A stretch of 55,309 nt of DNA, taken from Planctomycetales bacterium. GTDB taxonomy: Bacteria; Planctomycetota; Planctomycetia; Isosphaerales; Isosphaeraceae. The notes beneath the pieces are model-generated. The model searched no databases, had not been told where the DNA came from, and saw only the letters and a program-made list of their open reading frames with translations. Position 1 is the first letter of the stretch. Every line of letters starts with the position of its first letter. Shown piece by piece: positions 7,836 to 17,252 of this stretch. The stretch is taken from positions 1 to 55,309 of the forward strand of contig DAIDHB010000468.1 in NCBI GenBank assembly GCA_027452145.1, in the 5' to 3' direction. The translations under genes and the position numbers were made by a program.

Positions 7836-8771
7836 ATGGCCCGACCGAAACGATGGTATGACCCGAACGCCGCGACGGCCCTCCGCGTGGTCCCGCGGGC
7901 CGAGCAGGAGGAGTCGTGGAGCATCGTCAAGTGGCGGCATCCGCGGGTCTCGCCCGGCCTGGGTGAATGCCTGCTGTATCCGCTGAGCGACGGGCCGGGA
8001 CTGGGCCTCCTGGTCTTCCTCCCGCCGATCATGTGGATCCTCTCGCTGCCCGTCTACGATGTCATCTCGTTCCTCTCCCCGATGACCCGGGGGGACTGGG
8101 CGCTGGGCCTGTTGATCGTGCCCATCATGATGCCGATGCTCTTCAGCTTCGCCATGACCTTCGGCTATGCCCTCCTGTTCCTCGGGCATATCCTGGTCGC
8201 CAGCTCGCTCGGCGAGAACGACCACCCGCGCTGGCCGGAGTGGCATCCCAGCGACATCGCCGAGGGGGTCGGCCGATGGTTCTGGGCGGCGCTCTTCGGC
8301 ATCGCCCTGGGCGGCATACCCCTGGCCCTGTACTGGTGGATCTATCGCGGGGACATGGGGCTGCTGGACTGGGTCGTCCTGATTGGCCTGATCACCCTGG
8401 CCGCCGGGTATGCTCAGATGGCGCTGGCGGCCGCGCTTTTGCACGACAACATCATCGCGGCCAATCCGGTCACGGTGTTCGTGGCCATCGCGCGGATCGG
8501 CTGGGATTACCTGCGCCCCTGCCTGGTCTCGGCGTTGGTCCTGGTGATGACCGGGATGGCCATCTGGGCAATGCTCTACAAGATGCCGACCATGTGGGTC
8601 GAGGGGGTCGCGATCTGGGCCTTCTGGGTCTTCACGTTCTACGCGGCGATGGTCGTGGTCCGGATGGTCGGGCTGACGTACCACGCGCACGCGATGGACC
8701 TGCACTGGTTCCGCCGCCGCCCGCGATGGGCGTCGTCGCGCCGGGACGGGCGGCTCTACGCCAATTCGTGA
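7836..8771 (+). CDS. Uncharacterised polytopic membrane protein
   Basis: A 311-residue integral membrane protein with about six TM segments grouped in pairs, e.g. LGLLVFLPPIMWILSLPV and LLDWVVLIGLITLAAGYA, joined by short loops, and a basic C-terminus (FRRRPRWASSRRDGR). The ATG at 7836 is chosen over the upstream in-frame 7674 because the first residues there are low-complexity Arg/Gly/Asp with no hydrophobic or conserved character. The arrangement recalls DUF4013-like membrane proteins, but no diagnostic motif can be shown. Function unknown. It is in the same direction as the BlaI-like gene but separated from it by 308 bp. Confidence 0.75.
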   Translation: MARPKRWYDPNAATALRVVPRAEQEESWSIVKWRHPRVSPGLGECLLYPLSDGPGLGLLVFLPPIMWILSLPVYDVISFLSPMTRGDWALGLLIVPIMMPMLFSFAMTFGYALLFLGHILVASSLGENDHPRWPEWHPSDIAEGVGRWFWAALFGIALGGIPLALYWWIYRGDMGLLDWVVLIGLITLAAGYAQMALAAALLHDNIIAANPVTVFVAIARIGWDYLRPCLVSALVLVMTGMAIWAMLYKMPTMWVEGVAIWAFWVFTFYAAMVVVRMVGLTYHAHAMDLHWFRRRPRWASSRRDGRLYANS

Positions 8772-8937
8772 GTGTGGGCCGAAATCCCGTGCCTGGCAGC
8801 GAGGGTGGACCTCACCTGGCGTCGCATGCCCCGGCACGGGCCGTCCGCCCGGAGGGGCTGGGGACTTGGCGGCCTCGGAGGCTTCGCTTATCCTCGGGCG
8901 CGAGTCGACCCGAGCCGGCCGTAGCGGAGCCCTCCCC

Positions 8938-10158
8938 ATGCGGATTGCGATCCTGACCAACGAGTACCCGCCGAACGTCTACGGAGGCGCCGGGGTCCAC
9001 GTCGAGTACCTCACGCGCGAGCTGGCGCGGGTCGAGGGCGGACTGCATACGATCGAGGTGCTCTGCTTCGGCGAGCAGTCCGAGCATCGCGACAACCTGA
9101 CGATCCGGGGCGTCCACCCTCCCTGCAACCTCCCGTTTCAGGACCCCCGGCACGCCAGGTTCCAGGATACGATGCTTCGCAACCTTGAGATGGCCGGGCT
9201 GCTGAAGGACCTGGATGTCGTCCACTGCCACACCTGGTACACGCATCTCGCCGGCTGCCTGGTCAAGCAGCTCACGGGCGCCCGACTGGTGCTGACCACG
9301 CACTCGCTCGAACCGCACCGACCGTGGAAGGTCGAGCAGCTCGGCACCGCCTATAATGCCAGCTCGTGGATCGAGCGCACCGCCTACGAGAACGCCGACG
9401 GCGTCGTCGCGGTGTCGGAATCGATGCGGAGCGACGTCCAGGAGCTCTACGGCGTCCCGCGCGAGAAGATCCGGGTGATCCACAACGGCATCGACCTGAA
9501 CCAGTACCGGCCGACGCCCGACCCGTCGGTCCTGGCGAAGCACGGAATCGACGCCAGGGTCCCGTTCATCCTGTTCGTCGGGCGGATCACCCGTCAGAAG
9601 GGGATCATCCACCTGGTGGATGCCATCCGATGGATTCGGCCGGGCGTGCAGGTGGTGCTCTGCGCCGGGGCGCCGGACACCCCCGAGATCGGCCGCGAGA
9701 TGACCGAACGCGTCGAGCGCGCCCGTCACGATTCGGACACCCCGATCATCTGGATCCCCGAGATGCTCCCGAAGGAGGAGGTGATCGCGCTGTATACCCA
9801 GGCCGCGCTGTTCGTCTGCCCGTCGGTGTACGAGCCGTTCGGCATCATCAACCTCGAAGCGATGGCATGCGGGACGCCGGTCGTCGCCTCGGCCGTCGGC
9901 GGGATCACCGAGGTCGTTGTCCCCGGCAAGACCGGGCTGCTCGTCCCGATCGACGCCGTGGGGGACGGCGACTTCGAGCCGAAGGACCCGCCGCGATTCG
10001 CGCGCGACCTCGCCGAGGCCGTCAACCGGCTGCTCCAGGACCCCGAGAACCTGAGGCAGATGGGCGCCCGCTCTCGCGAGCGGGTCGAGCACTTCTTCAG
10101 TTGGACGAGCATCGCCCGCTGGACGATGGATTTCTACTGGGACCTGGTGCAGGCGTGA
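8938..10158 (+). CDS. Glycogen synthase-like GT4 glycosyltransferase (Corynebacterium GlgA/GlgM type)
   Basis: A 406-residue GT-B fold enzyme. The N-terminus MRIAILTNEYPPNVYGGAGVH holds the KTGGL-like GGAG loop, followed by VVHCHTWYTHLAG and HNGIDLNQYRP. The C-terminal donor domain has LFVGRITRQKG and the E-x7-E catalytic pair E299/E307 in EPFGIINLEAMACGTP. Length and motifs fit the actinobacterial GlgA/GlgM glycogen synthase group, which transfers glucose from ADP-glucose to glycogen or makes maltose-1-phosphate. Cytoplasmic. The ATG at 8938 precedes the canonical N-terminus directly. No other glycogen gene is nearby, so another GT4 substrate is possible. It converges with mgtE. Confidence 0.85.
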   Translation: MRIAILTNEYPPNVYGGAGVHVEYLTRELARVEGGLHTIEVLCFGEQSEHRDNLTIRGVHPPCNLPFQDPRHARFQDTMLRNLEMAGLLKDLDVVHCHTWYTHLAGCLVKQLTGARLVLTTHSLEPHRPWKVEQLGTAYNASSWIERTAYENADGVVAVSESMRSDVQELYGVPREKIRVIHNGIDLNQYRPTPDPSVLAKHGIDARVPFILFVGRITRQKGIIHLVDAIRWIRPGVQVVLCAGAPDTPEIGREMTERVERARHDSDTPIIWIPEMLPKEEVIALYTQAALFVCPSVYEPFGIINLEAMACGTPVVASAVGGITEVVVPGKTGLLVPIDAVGDGDFEPKDPPRFARDLAEAVNRLLQDPENLRQMGARSRERVEHFFSWTSIARWTMDFYWDLVQA

Positions 10159-10230
10159 CGGGCCGGGCCGGGCCAGTGAGTCGACTCGGCCTGCCGCGAG
10201 GCGGCTCGCCCCGATCCTCCCGAGGCTGCT

Positions 10231-11607
10231 TCAGCCCCCGGCCAGCTTGATCAGGATGACCATCGCGACTGAGTAGTAGATGACCAGGCCGGTGGCGTCG
10301 ACAAGCGTGCTGATGAGGGGCGCCGAGACGACGGCCGGGTCGATGCCGAGCCGCCGCGCGAGGATCGGCACCATCGCGCCGACGCAGTTGGACCACATGC
10401 AGATAAAAAGGATCGCCAGGGCGATGACGGCCGCGAACGGCGCGCTGCGGTGGATCGCGAAGATATAGATGAACCCGATCAGGCCGAGCAGGACGCCCAG
10501 CAGCAGCCCGGTGAGCAGCTCGCGGAAGAGCACCCGCCAGCCGTCGGCCCGCTGGATCTCGCCGAGCGCGAGCGCCCGGATGATCGTGCCGACGGTTTGG
10601 CTGCCGGAGTTGCCGCCGGTCCCGATCATCAGCGGGACGTAGATCTCCAGGTCGCGGAGGTCGAGCGTCACGCCGTGGAAGAACTTCGAGACCCGGCTGG
10701 TGAGCGTGCCGGCGATGAACAGGAGCAATAGCCAGCCGATCCGGCGGCGGACCGCCTCGACGATCCGGCCGGTCCAGTAGCTCTCCTGGTTGGCCTCGGC
10801 GTCGCGAGAGACGCCGCCGAACGCCAGGATGTCCTCGGTCTGCTCCTGGCGAAGGATGTCCATCGCGTCGTCGTGGGTGATGATCCCGACGAGCTGATCG
10901 GAGCCGTCCACCACGGGGAGGGCGAGAAGGTCGTAGCGGTCGATCTGCCGAGCGACAGTCTCCTGGTCCTCGTCCACCCGGGCGAAGATCACGTCGCGCT
11001 GCATGATGTCCTCGATCACCGCCGAGCGCCGCGACAGGATCAGGCGCTTGAGCGAGACGAAGCCGATCAGTCGGCGCTTGTGGTCGACGACATAGCAGTA
11101 ATAGATGGTCTCGCGGTCGGGCGCCTCGCGGCGCAACAGCTCGAGGGCCTCGCGGACGGTGATGTGCGGCGGCAGCGTGACGTAGTCGGTCGTCATCACG
11201 GCGCCGGCCGTGCCGGGCTCGTAGCTGGTGAGGCGGCGGATGTCCTCGCGCTCCGCCTGGGCGAGATAGGGGAGCACGGGGTCGATCACGTCCTCGTCGA
11301 GCCGCGTGACCAGGTCGGCGCGCTCGTCGTGCGACATGACGTGCAGCATCTCGGCGGCTTCCTGCGCCGGCATGACCTCGAACAGCCGGTCCTGCCGCGC
11401 GGGCTCGAGGTAGCTGAGCACCTCGGCGCGGTTCCGCGGCGGCAGGACGCGGAACAGCTCGTCCCCCTCGCCGTCCTCGAGGTCCTCGATCATCTCGGCG
11501 ACGCGGCCGGGGTGGTGTTCGGCGAAATAGTCGCGCAGCCCCGCGAGCTCGCCGTCGCGAATCAGCTCGCGGAGGTCGGGAATCAGCAGCGGATGTCGCA
11601 CGATCAC
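10231..11607 (-). CDS. mgtE: MgtE-family magnesium transporter
   Basis: A 458-residue Mg2+ channel/transporter. The N-terminal superhelical domain (about 1-130) and a CBS pair (about 135-260, e.g. IEDIMQRDVIFARVDEDQE) form the cytoplasmic Mg2+ sensor. The membrane domain (about 285-458) has five TM segments with the signature PLMIGTGGNSGSQ and the pore-lining GIDPAVVSAPLIST. Length matches the family. The CBS domains normally gate the pore shut when internal Mg2+ is high. No M-box leader is recognisable before the start; only 31 bp separate it from serS, so the two may share a transcript. Confidence 0.95.
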   Translation of the reverse strand: MIVRHPLLIPDLRELIRDGELAGLRDYFAEHHPGRVAEMIEDLEDGEGDELFRVLPPRNRAEVLSYLEPARQDRLFEVMPAQEAAEMLHVMSHDERADLVTRLDEDVIDPVLPYLAQAEREDIRRLTSYEPGTAGAVMTTDYVTLPPHITVREALELLRREAPDRETIYYCYVVDHKRRLIGFVSLKRLILSRRSAVIEDIMQRDVIFARVDEDQETVARQIDRYDLLALPVVDGSDQLVGIITHDDAMDILRQEQTEDILAFGGVSRDAEANQESYWTGRIVEAVRRRIGWLLLLFIAGTLTSRVSKFFHGVTLDLRDLEIYVPLMIGTGGNSGSQTVGTIIRALALGEIQRADGWRVLFRELLTGLLLGVLLGLIGFIYIFAIHRSAPFAAVIALAILFICMWSNCVGAMVPILARRLGIDPAVVSAPLISTLVDATGLVIYYSVAMVILIKLAGG

Positions 11608-11638
11608 CCCCGTCTGGCCGTCGATGGGCGACGCCCGC

Positions 11639-12931
11639 TCAGGCCGGCCCGATCACGTCCTTCCCTACGAACGGCCGCAGCACCTCCGGCACGTCGACCC
11701 GCCCGTCGGCGCGCTGGTAGTTCTCCAGCACCGCGATCAGGGCCCGACTGATGGCGACGGCTGTGCCGTTGAGCGTGTGGACGTATCGCGTTCCCTTCTG
11801 CCCGGACGGGCGGTAGCGGATATTCAGGCGCCGCGATTGATAGTCGGTGCAGTCGGACGTGCTCGTCACCTCGCCGTATTCGCCGTGCTCGCCGCGGCCG
11901 GGCATCCAGGCCTCGATGTCGAACTTGCGATAGGCCGGCCCGCCCAGGTCGCCCGAGCAGATGTCCAGCACGCGATACGGGATGCCCAGCGACCCGAAGA
12001 TGTCCTCCTCGATCGCGAGCATCTGGGCGTGGATCGCGCCCGATGTCTCCGGGGTGCTGAAGGCGAACATCTCGACCTTGGTGAACTGGTGGACGCGATA
12101 GAGCCCCCGGCTGGCGCGCCCGGCGGCGCCGGCCTCGGTCCGGAAGCAGTGCGACAGCCCGACATAGCGGACCGGCAGCGCCGCCTCGTCCAGGATCTCG
12201 TCGGCGTGCATCCCGCCCAGGGTGATCTCGGCCGTGCCGACGAGGCTCAGGTCGGTGTCCTCGACCGAATAGACCTGCGTCTCGACCCCGCGGGGCGTGA
12301 AGCCAATCCCCTCGAGCACGCTGTTACGCGCCAGGTCGGGCGTGATGATCGGCGTGAAGCCGGCCGCGATCAGCTTCCGGATCGCGAACTGCTGGAGCGA
12401 CAGATCGAGCAGCACGGCGTCGTTCTTGAGGAAGTAGAACCCCGTCCCGCTAACCTTGCCCCCGGTCTCGAAGTCGATCAGGTCGAGGTCCTTGCCGAGC
12501 ACGACGTGGTCCTTCGGCTTGAAGTCGAACGCGCGGGGCGTGCCGACCTGGCGGACCTCCCGGCTCTCGTCCTCGGTCAGGCCGATCGGAGCATCCGGGT
12601 GAGTCAGGTTGGGGATCCGCCTGAGCCGCCCGGCGACCTCGGCCTCGAGCCGGCGGAGCCGCTCCTCTTCCTCGGCCACCTCCAGCTTCAAACGCTTCCC
12701 CTCCTCGATCAGCTCCGTACGCCTGGCGGCGTCGCGCTCGCGGCCGGTGGCCTGGGCGACCTCGTTCTGCCGCCGGCGGACGTCCTCGACGGCCTGGAGC
12801 AACCCCCGACGCTCGACCTCCAGCGCGACGACGCGGTCGACGTCCTCGAGCACGTCCGGCGGAGCGTTCCGGTTGCGGCAGTTCTGCTTGACGGACTCGG
12901 CGTTAGCCACGACGTACTTGAGGTCCAGCAT
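11639..12931 (-). CDS. serS: Seryl-tRNA synthetase
   Basis: A 430-residue class II aminoacyl-tRNA synthetase that charges tRNA-Ser (and tRNA-Sec). The N-terminal antiparallel coiled-coil arm (about 25-105, rich in Glu/Arg) binds the tRNA long variable arm. The catalytic core has motif 2 (CFRTEAGAAGRASRGLYRVHQF), the TSTSDCTDYQSRR loop, and motif 3 (LNGTAVAISRALIAVLENYQ). The start MLDLKYVVAN at 12931 is the family N-terminus; the open frame continues 22 codons upstream without homology. Probably co-oriented and co-transcribed with mgtE. Confidence 0.96.
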   Translation of the reverse strand: MLDLKYVVANAESVKQNCRNRNAPPDVLEDVDRVVALEVERRGLLQAVEDVRRRQNEVAQATGRERDAARRTELIEEGKRLKLEVAEEEERLRRLEAEVAGRLRRIPNLTHPDAPIGLTEDESREVRQVGTPRAFDFKPKDHVVLGKDLDLIDFETGGKVSGTGFYFLKNDAVLLDLSLQQFAIRKLIAAGFTPIITPDLARNSVLEGIGFTPRGVETQVYSVEDTDLSLVGTAEITLGGMHADEILDEAALPVRYVGLSHCFRTEAGAAGRASRGLYRVHQFTKVEMFAFSTPETSGAIHAQMLAIEEDIFGSLGIPYRVLDICSGDLGGPAYRKFDIEAWMPGRGEHGEYGEVTSTSDCTDYQSRRLNIRYRPSGQKGTRYVHTLNGTAVAISRALIAVLENYQRADGRVDVPEVLRPFVGKDVIGPA

Positions 12932-13448
12932 GCCTTTGGTCCTTGAATCCGAGGAGTCCCCGGCCGCCCGGGCTCCCGCCGGCCGGGACGCCGCCACGCG
13001 GTGAGCCCGAACCCTTCGCGACCCGGCGCGAGGGCCGGCCGAGTTCCGCCAGCTTGCGCCGGGCGCCGCGCTCGCGGGCGCATGCGACCGGAAATCCGTC
13101 CGGCCGGGCCCCGATCACGATTCCCCCGGCGATGCCGCGCGGCAAGGCGGCGAGCGATCGGGCGAACCGGCCGGATAATCGCCGCGGTGGGCGGGCCGCA
13201 TCGCGATCCCTCGGCAAGCGTCCGCCCATCTGGCGGAACGCGTCCGCTTACTCCGCCCCCAATTCGGTCCGCCGCCAGGCGCCCGCTGCGCGGAGCCTCA
13301 GTATAGCACCGTTCCCATCTCCGGGCGACGCCCGGTATCATGACAACCACCTTGAAGCTCGCGCTCGCGAGCGGGATTATAGCTCCCAGCCAGTCGCATG
13401 CGTGGCCGCCGGAGAACGTTGACGCTTGCGAGCCGCCAAGCACACAAT

Positions 13449-13471
13449 TTGTTGATTCCCTTCATCAACAA
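13449..13471. repeat. Perfect hairpin TTGTTGAT/ATCAACAA
   Basis: Eight-base arms 13449-13456 and 13464-13471 pair perfectly around the 7-nt loop TCCCTTC. No U-tract follows on either strand, so an operator or RNA structure is as likely as a terminator. Confidence 0.5.
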
Positions 13472-13578
13472 GAGTGGCTGATTCGATCGGAGGCCTTGTA
13501 GCGAGGGGGTGAATCCTTACAAAATGGAGACAGTCTGGAGAGCCGGTTGACTTCTCGCCGAGAGAGTCCATATTTTTC

Positions 13579-13598
13579 AAAACTTGTCTCAAGTTTTT
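13579..13598 (+). terminator. Possible AT-rich hairpin with T-run
   Basis: AAAACTTG (13579-13586) and CAAGTTTT (13590-13597) pair perfectly around TCT, followed by one more T; a T-run also occurs upstream at 13573-13577. The stem is AT-rich, unusual here, so a terminator role is uncertain. Confidence 0.35.
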
Positions 13599-14019
13599 GT
13601 GAGGGCGGACCGCACGACACGAGGCGACCCTGGGTCTGGACCGATGGTATCGGAATTGCGATGGGTGGTCCGCAGGGGGTGCCTCGGTGGTGCCGAGGGC
13701 TCGACGCCGAGGGCGGCAAGATCTCGATTCGTGGGGAGCTCCCGTCGATCGACGACGGGACGATCGGGCGGCCTCTGGCGGGGTGGGCGAGCGGCAAGCG
13801 GGACCGTTTGAAGTCTTCAGCGAAGCGTCGGTACGAATGAGTTGCCAACGGAAAGGCGACCGTCCCCGGGGTGGGTTTCGGCTCCCTTGGGCGCGGTGTC
13901 ATGCGGATGCCTGGGAGGCAGCTCGGGCCGCGGCCCGGGACCGCTTGACGCAGTGACCGAGGGCCATCAACGAACAATTCCCAGAGCTCGTCGCGGTTTT
14001 AGGAGGGGGAGCCTTTCCA

Positions 14020-14703
14020 ATGAGTTTCCTTCAACGCTTCCTGGAGCGTGTGTTACGCAATAGCCCGGGCCGAATGCCCCGTACCAGCTTCGAGGATCTC
14101 AGCCAGGACGAGCTGGATCGCCATCTCCGCTGCGGACGCTATGGGAACTTCACGCTCACCGATGCGATCCGCCCGTCGATCGGGCTCGAGGTGGTCCCCA
14201 GGGAAGGCTACCGTCGCGACACGTACAGCGACCCGGATAGCGGCAACCGGATGCCGGTGCTGGCCGCGTCCGTCTCGGCCGAACGGCTGTTCGACGTTTT
14301 CATGGACCTGCTCGACCCGCTCGGCGAGGTGGTCGATGTCGTGATGGAATCCAGCCACGACTCGGAGCCCGGCTGCCACGCCGACCTGTATCGCGAGCAG
14401 ATCGATAACGTGATCCTCAAGAGCACCCTCTACGACTACGAGCCGCTCCTGCTGAACGACGGCTGTACAGGGCTGGCCGCGCTCAATCCCAACGGGCCGA
14501 TGGAGGTCCAGTTCGACGAGCACAAGCTGCTGTTCGTCTACGCCCACGACCTCCAGCCGTTCGAGGACATCCTCCGCCAGCACGGGTTGAAGCGGGACGA
14601 CACGCTCAAGTTCATCTCCGAGGCCGAGCACCTCCACTCGACCGACGACGAATTCCAGGAGCAGTTCAACGAGATCCTCTACCGCCTGGGGATCGACCGC
14701 TGA
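14020..14703 (+). CDS. Uncharacterised protein, 227 residues
   Basis: No family recognised. The protein is soluble and acidic with no signal peptide or TM. Its composition is even (no low complexity) and it has a strong Shine-Dalgarno (AGGAGGGGGA at 14001-14010), so it is a real gene. Visible features: an N-terminal basic helix (FLQRFLERVLRN), a GRYGNFTLTDAIRP segment, and a C-terminal acidic helix (HLHSTDDEFQEQFNEILYRL). It is followed by a strong hairpin at 14732-14771 and is therefore probably monocistronic. A planctomycete-restricted conserved protein is the likeliest description, by inference. Confidence 0.8.
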   Translation: MSFLQRFLERVLRNSPGRMPRTSFEDLSQDELDRHLRCGRYGNFTLTDAIRPSIGLEVVPREGYRRDTYSDPDSGNRMPVLAASVSAERLFDVFMDLLDPLGEVVDVVMESSHDSEPGCHADLYREQIDNVILKSTLYDYEPLLLNDGCTGLAALNPNGPMEVQFDEHKLLFVYAHDLQPFEDILRQHGLKRDDTLKFISEAEHLHSTDDEFQEQFNEILYRLGIDR

Positions 14704-14731
14704 TTCGACATCGATGGGCCGGAACCGCAGC

Positions 14732-14771
14732 AGGGCCGGGTGCCCCGGAAATGACCGGGACGCCCGGCCCT
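14732..14771 (+). terminator. Rho-independent-like terminator after the gene at 14020
   Basis: A 17-bp GC-rich stem (14732-14748 with 14755-14771) has one G-T pair and one mismatch around the loop AAATGA. It lies 28 bp after the stop codon and is followed by only a short T-run (CTTTCC). Confidence 0.6.
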
Positions 14772-14959
14772 CGTGCTTTCCATGGCCCCGTCCGTCCGGT
14801 CCTCGGCCCGGCCGCCGCGGTCCAGGCCGCGCGGCGCCGGTCGCGCGGGCGTTTGACCGTCCCGTCGTCGGTTTCGTACGATGGAAGCCCGAAATGGCGA
14901 CCTGTTGCGGGGCGGCATGACGTTTCCCACCCCGTCTTTCCGAGCTGGCGGAGCGCTTC

Positions 14960-16528
14960 ATGCGGAAGCGGCGGAAGTTCTTGTGCGGCCTGATCGTGTG
15001 CCTCGGGGCGGCGACGGCCGGCTGCTGGCAGGATAACCCTCCGCCAGCGAATCCGACCCCATCCTACCAGGGGATCACCCTCACGGTCGCGGCCCTCGAC
15101 CAGCCGGCGTTGCTCGAAGGGGTGAACTCGCAGCGCGGCGAGTGGGTGGCCTCGCGCGGCGGACAGGTCGAGGTCCGTCCGAAGCCGCTCACGCCCGGAT
15201 CGGCCGGGGAGGCCGATGTCCTGCTTTTCCCCGGCAGCCGCCTGGGTGACCTGATCGACGCCGGCCGGCTCGAGGCGATCCCCAACGAGGCCGTCATGCC
15301 GCCGGCCCCGTCCAACGCCGCCGCCGGGGCCGCGGGGACCGAGCCGTCGCCCGGCGACTCCGCCTCCACGCCGGGCTCCGGCGCCGAGGGGCTCTACGAT
15401 TACATGGGAATCGCGCCGGCCTACCGCGACAAGGTCACGCGCTACGGCAACGAGCGCATGGCGCTACCCTACGGGGCGTCGGTCCTGGTGCTGGCGTATC
15501 GCCGCGATGCCTTCCAGCGCGAGGCCAATCGCTCGGCCGCCTCGGCGAAGGGGATCAAGCTCGAGCCGCCCAAAACCTGGGAGGAGCTCGAAGCCCTGGC
15601 CCGGTTCTTCGAGGGGACCGACTGGGACGGTGACGGCCGGACCGGCCACGGGATCGCCGTGGTGCTGGGCGACGATTCCGAGGGGCTCGGCAACGCCACC
15701 TTCCTCGCCCGCGCGGCCAGCCTGGGGCAGCATCCCGACCAGTTCTCGTTCGAGTTCGACTCGGGCAAGATGGAGCCTCGGATCGCCTCCGAGCCGTTCG
15801 TCGAGGCGCTGGCCGGTCTCATCGCCCTGAAATCCGCCGGCCCGCCGGGGATGGAGCAGTTCGACGCGGCGGCGGCCCGGCAGGCGTTCCACGATGGCAA
15901 GGTGGCGATGCTGATCGACCGCGCCGAGCGCGCGGCCGCCTGGTCCAACGGCAAGCCGGTCTCCATCGCCCAGTTGCCTGGCTCGACGCGTGTGTTTGAC
16001 CCCGGTTCGAAGGCCTGGACGAATCCCGAGCAGCGGAACACGCCCAGCTACCTGCCGACGGGCGGCGGGTGGCTCATCGGCATCCGCGCCGGGCTGTCCG
16101 GCACCCAGAAGGACGCGGCCATCGACCTGGCGAAGTACCTGTCCAACCCCGAGAACTCCAACCGCATCCGGGCCGAGCGCGCGTTCCCGATGACGCCGTT
16201 CCGCGCGGCGATCGTCAGCCAGGGGCTCGCCGATCCGACCTCGGCCCCCGACGTGGATACCCGGCTCTGGGCCGAGGCGGTCGGAAGGACCCTCGCCGAG
16301 CGCCCGATCGTTGGGCTGCGGATCCCGGCTGCCGAGGAGTATCACCGCGACCTGGCCGCCGGCCGCAAGGCCGCCCTGGCCGGCAAGGACCCGCGCGCCG
16401 CCCTGGCGGACGTCGCTCGCGCCTGGAGCGAGCGATCGAAGACCCTCGGGCCGAAGCGCCAGCGCTGGCACTATCAGCGCAGCCTGAACCTCCGGACCAG
16501 CTCCGAGCCTCCTGCGCCGGGGACCTGA
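14960..16528 (+). CDS. Extracellular solute-binding lipoprotein (ABC family 1-like)
   Basis: A 522-residue exported lipoprotein. The N-terminus MRKRRKFLCGLIVCLGAATAGC is a type II signal peptide with the lipobox cysteine at residue 22. The mature part resembles family 1 (sugar-type) periplasmic binding proteins: ITLTVAALDQPALLEG near the start, ADVLLFPGSRLGDLIDAG, LPYGASVLVLAYRRDAF, the hinge-region KTWEELEALARFFE, and KDAAIDLAKYLSNPENSNR near the end. A Gly/Ser/Pro-rich insert lies at about residues 115-145. No permease or ATPase gene is adjacent, so it serves a distant transporter or has another role. The start is supported by GGCGGAG just upstream. Confidence 0.85.
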   Translation: MRKRRKFLCGLIVCLGAATAGCWQDNPPPANPTPSYQGITLTVAALDQPALLEGVNSQRGEWVASRGGQVEVRPKPLTPGSAGEADVLLFPGSRLGDLIDAGRLEAIPNEAVMPPAPSNAAAGAAGTEPSPGDSASTPGSGAEGLYDYMGIAPAYRDKVTRYGNERMALPYGASVLVLAYRRDAFQREANRSAASAKGIKLEPPKTWEELEALARFFEGTDWDGDGRTGHGIAVVLGDDSEGLGNATFLARAASLGQHPDQFSFEFDSGKMEPRIASEPFVEALAGLIALKSAGPPGMEQFDAAAARQAFHDGKVAMLIDRAERAAAWSNGKPVSIAQLPGSTRVFDPGSKAWTNPEQRNTPSYLPTGGGWLIGIRAGLSGTQKDAAIDLAKYLSNPENSNRIRAERAFPMTPFRAAIVSQGLADPTSAPDVDTRLWAEAVGRTLAERPIVGLRIPAAEEYHRDLAAGRKAALAGKDPRAALADVARAWSERSKTLGPKRQRWHYQRSLNLRTSSEPPAPGT

Positions 16529-16602
16529 TCCGATCCGCACGCGTCCCGATCGAGCCCGTCCGTCCCGTCCCCACGGTTTGTTCCGACACCTGAGGCCCAA
16601 CT

Positions 16603-17208
16603 TTGGAAGACGACAGGGAGGATTCGCCGGCAACCCTCGGCGGCGACATCGAGACCGAGATCAAGGAGATGATGGGGCTGTTCGACACCCCGTCGTTCGC
16701 GCGCCGCGGCCTGGAGCTCGAGGAGATGCTCCGCCGGATCCGGCTCCGGTGCGAGCGGGCGCGCGTCGAGCGGCTCGACATGGTCTGGATGCGCCTCCGC
16801 CAGTGGACCCGGGTCGCGACCGGCCCCGATGACCCCGAGGTCTTCGCCGCCTCGATCGAACCGCTCTGGTCGCTCACGAACGCCGAGGCGCCGAGCTGGT
16901 CGCTGTCGCCCGCGACGCGCTCGCGCCGCCTGGCGGCCGCCCGCGACCTGATCGCCGCGCTCGAGCGGTTCAACCGCCGCTGGACCGAGTTCCTCGGAAG
17001 CTTCAATCTCCAGCCAGCGAATCTCGTGATCGACCAGTACAACCGTTACTATGTCATGGAGAAGGAGTGCGTGATGGGCTCGGGCCGCCTCGCCGCCCGG
17101 TTCTTCACCCCGGTCCCCCCGCTCACCTCCGCGCAGCTCCTGCTCGACCACCCGCTCCTGCCGGTCCCCGAACTGATCGAACAACCTCGCGGCTGGCTCA
17201 CGGGATGA
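16603..17208 (+). CDS. Uncharacterised protein, 201 residues (TTG start)
   Basis: No family recognised. The protein is soluble and mostly helical, rich in Arg/Glu in its first 60 residues (RRGLELEEMLRRIRLRCERARVERL) and Pro/Leu-rich at the end. The central region has PANLVIDQYNRYYVMEKECVMGSGRLA, which has the even composition of a conserved domain. TTG at 16603 gives the frame; no in-frame ATG precedes the helical region until well inside it. It follows the solute-binding lipoprotein by 74 bp and precedes the esterase by 44 bp, so a shared transcript is plausible. Confidence 0.65.
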   Translation: MEDDREDSPATLGGDIETEIKEMMGLFDTPSFARRGLELEEMLRRIRLRCERARVERLDMVWMRLRQWTRVATGPDDPEVFAASIEPLWSLTNAEAPSWSLSPATRSRRLAAARDLIAALERFNRRWTEFLGSFNLQPANLVIDQYNRYYVMEKECVMGSGRLAARFFTPVPPLTSAQLLLDHPLLPVPELIEQPRGWLTG

Positions 17209-17252
17209 TCCGTGGAGACGGCCGACCGGACTGATCAAGGAACCCTGATCCC

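Larger units (their letters stand above)
12932..14019. other. 1.1-kb region without a supported gene
   Basis: The right half (13380-13610) is notably more AT-rich than the surroundings. Open frames on both strands (e.g. minus 13465-13977, plus 13547-13840) are Arg/Pro/Ser-rich or lack start signals and look non-coding. It holds two compact hairpins (13449-13471 and 13579-13598) and ends with the strong Shine-Dalgarno AGGAGGGGGA of the gene at 14020. Promoters for serS (minus) and for the plus-strand cluster must lie here. An unrecognised small RNA or decayed gene is possible. Confidence 0.5.

Noticed and set aside
11608..11638. M-box riboswitch in front of mgtE
   Set aside because: Only 31 bp separate it from serS; there is no room or recognisable sequence for one.
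13465..13977. 170-residue minus-strand frame in the 1.1-kb gap
   Set aside because: Arg/Pro/Ser-rich, no motif, no ribosome-binding site; not reported as a gene.
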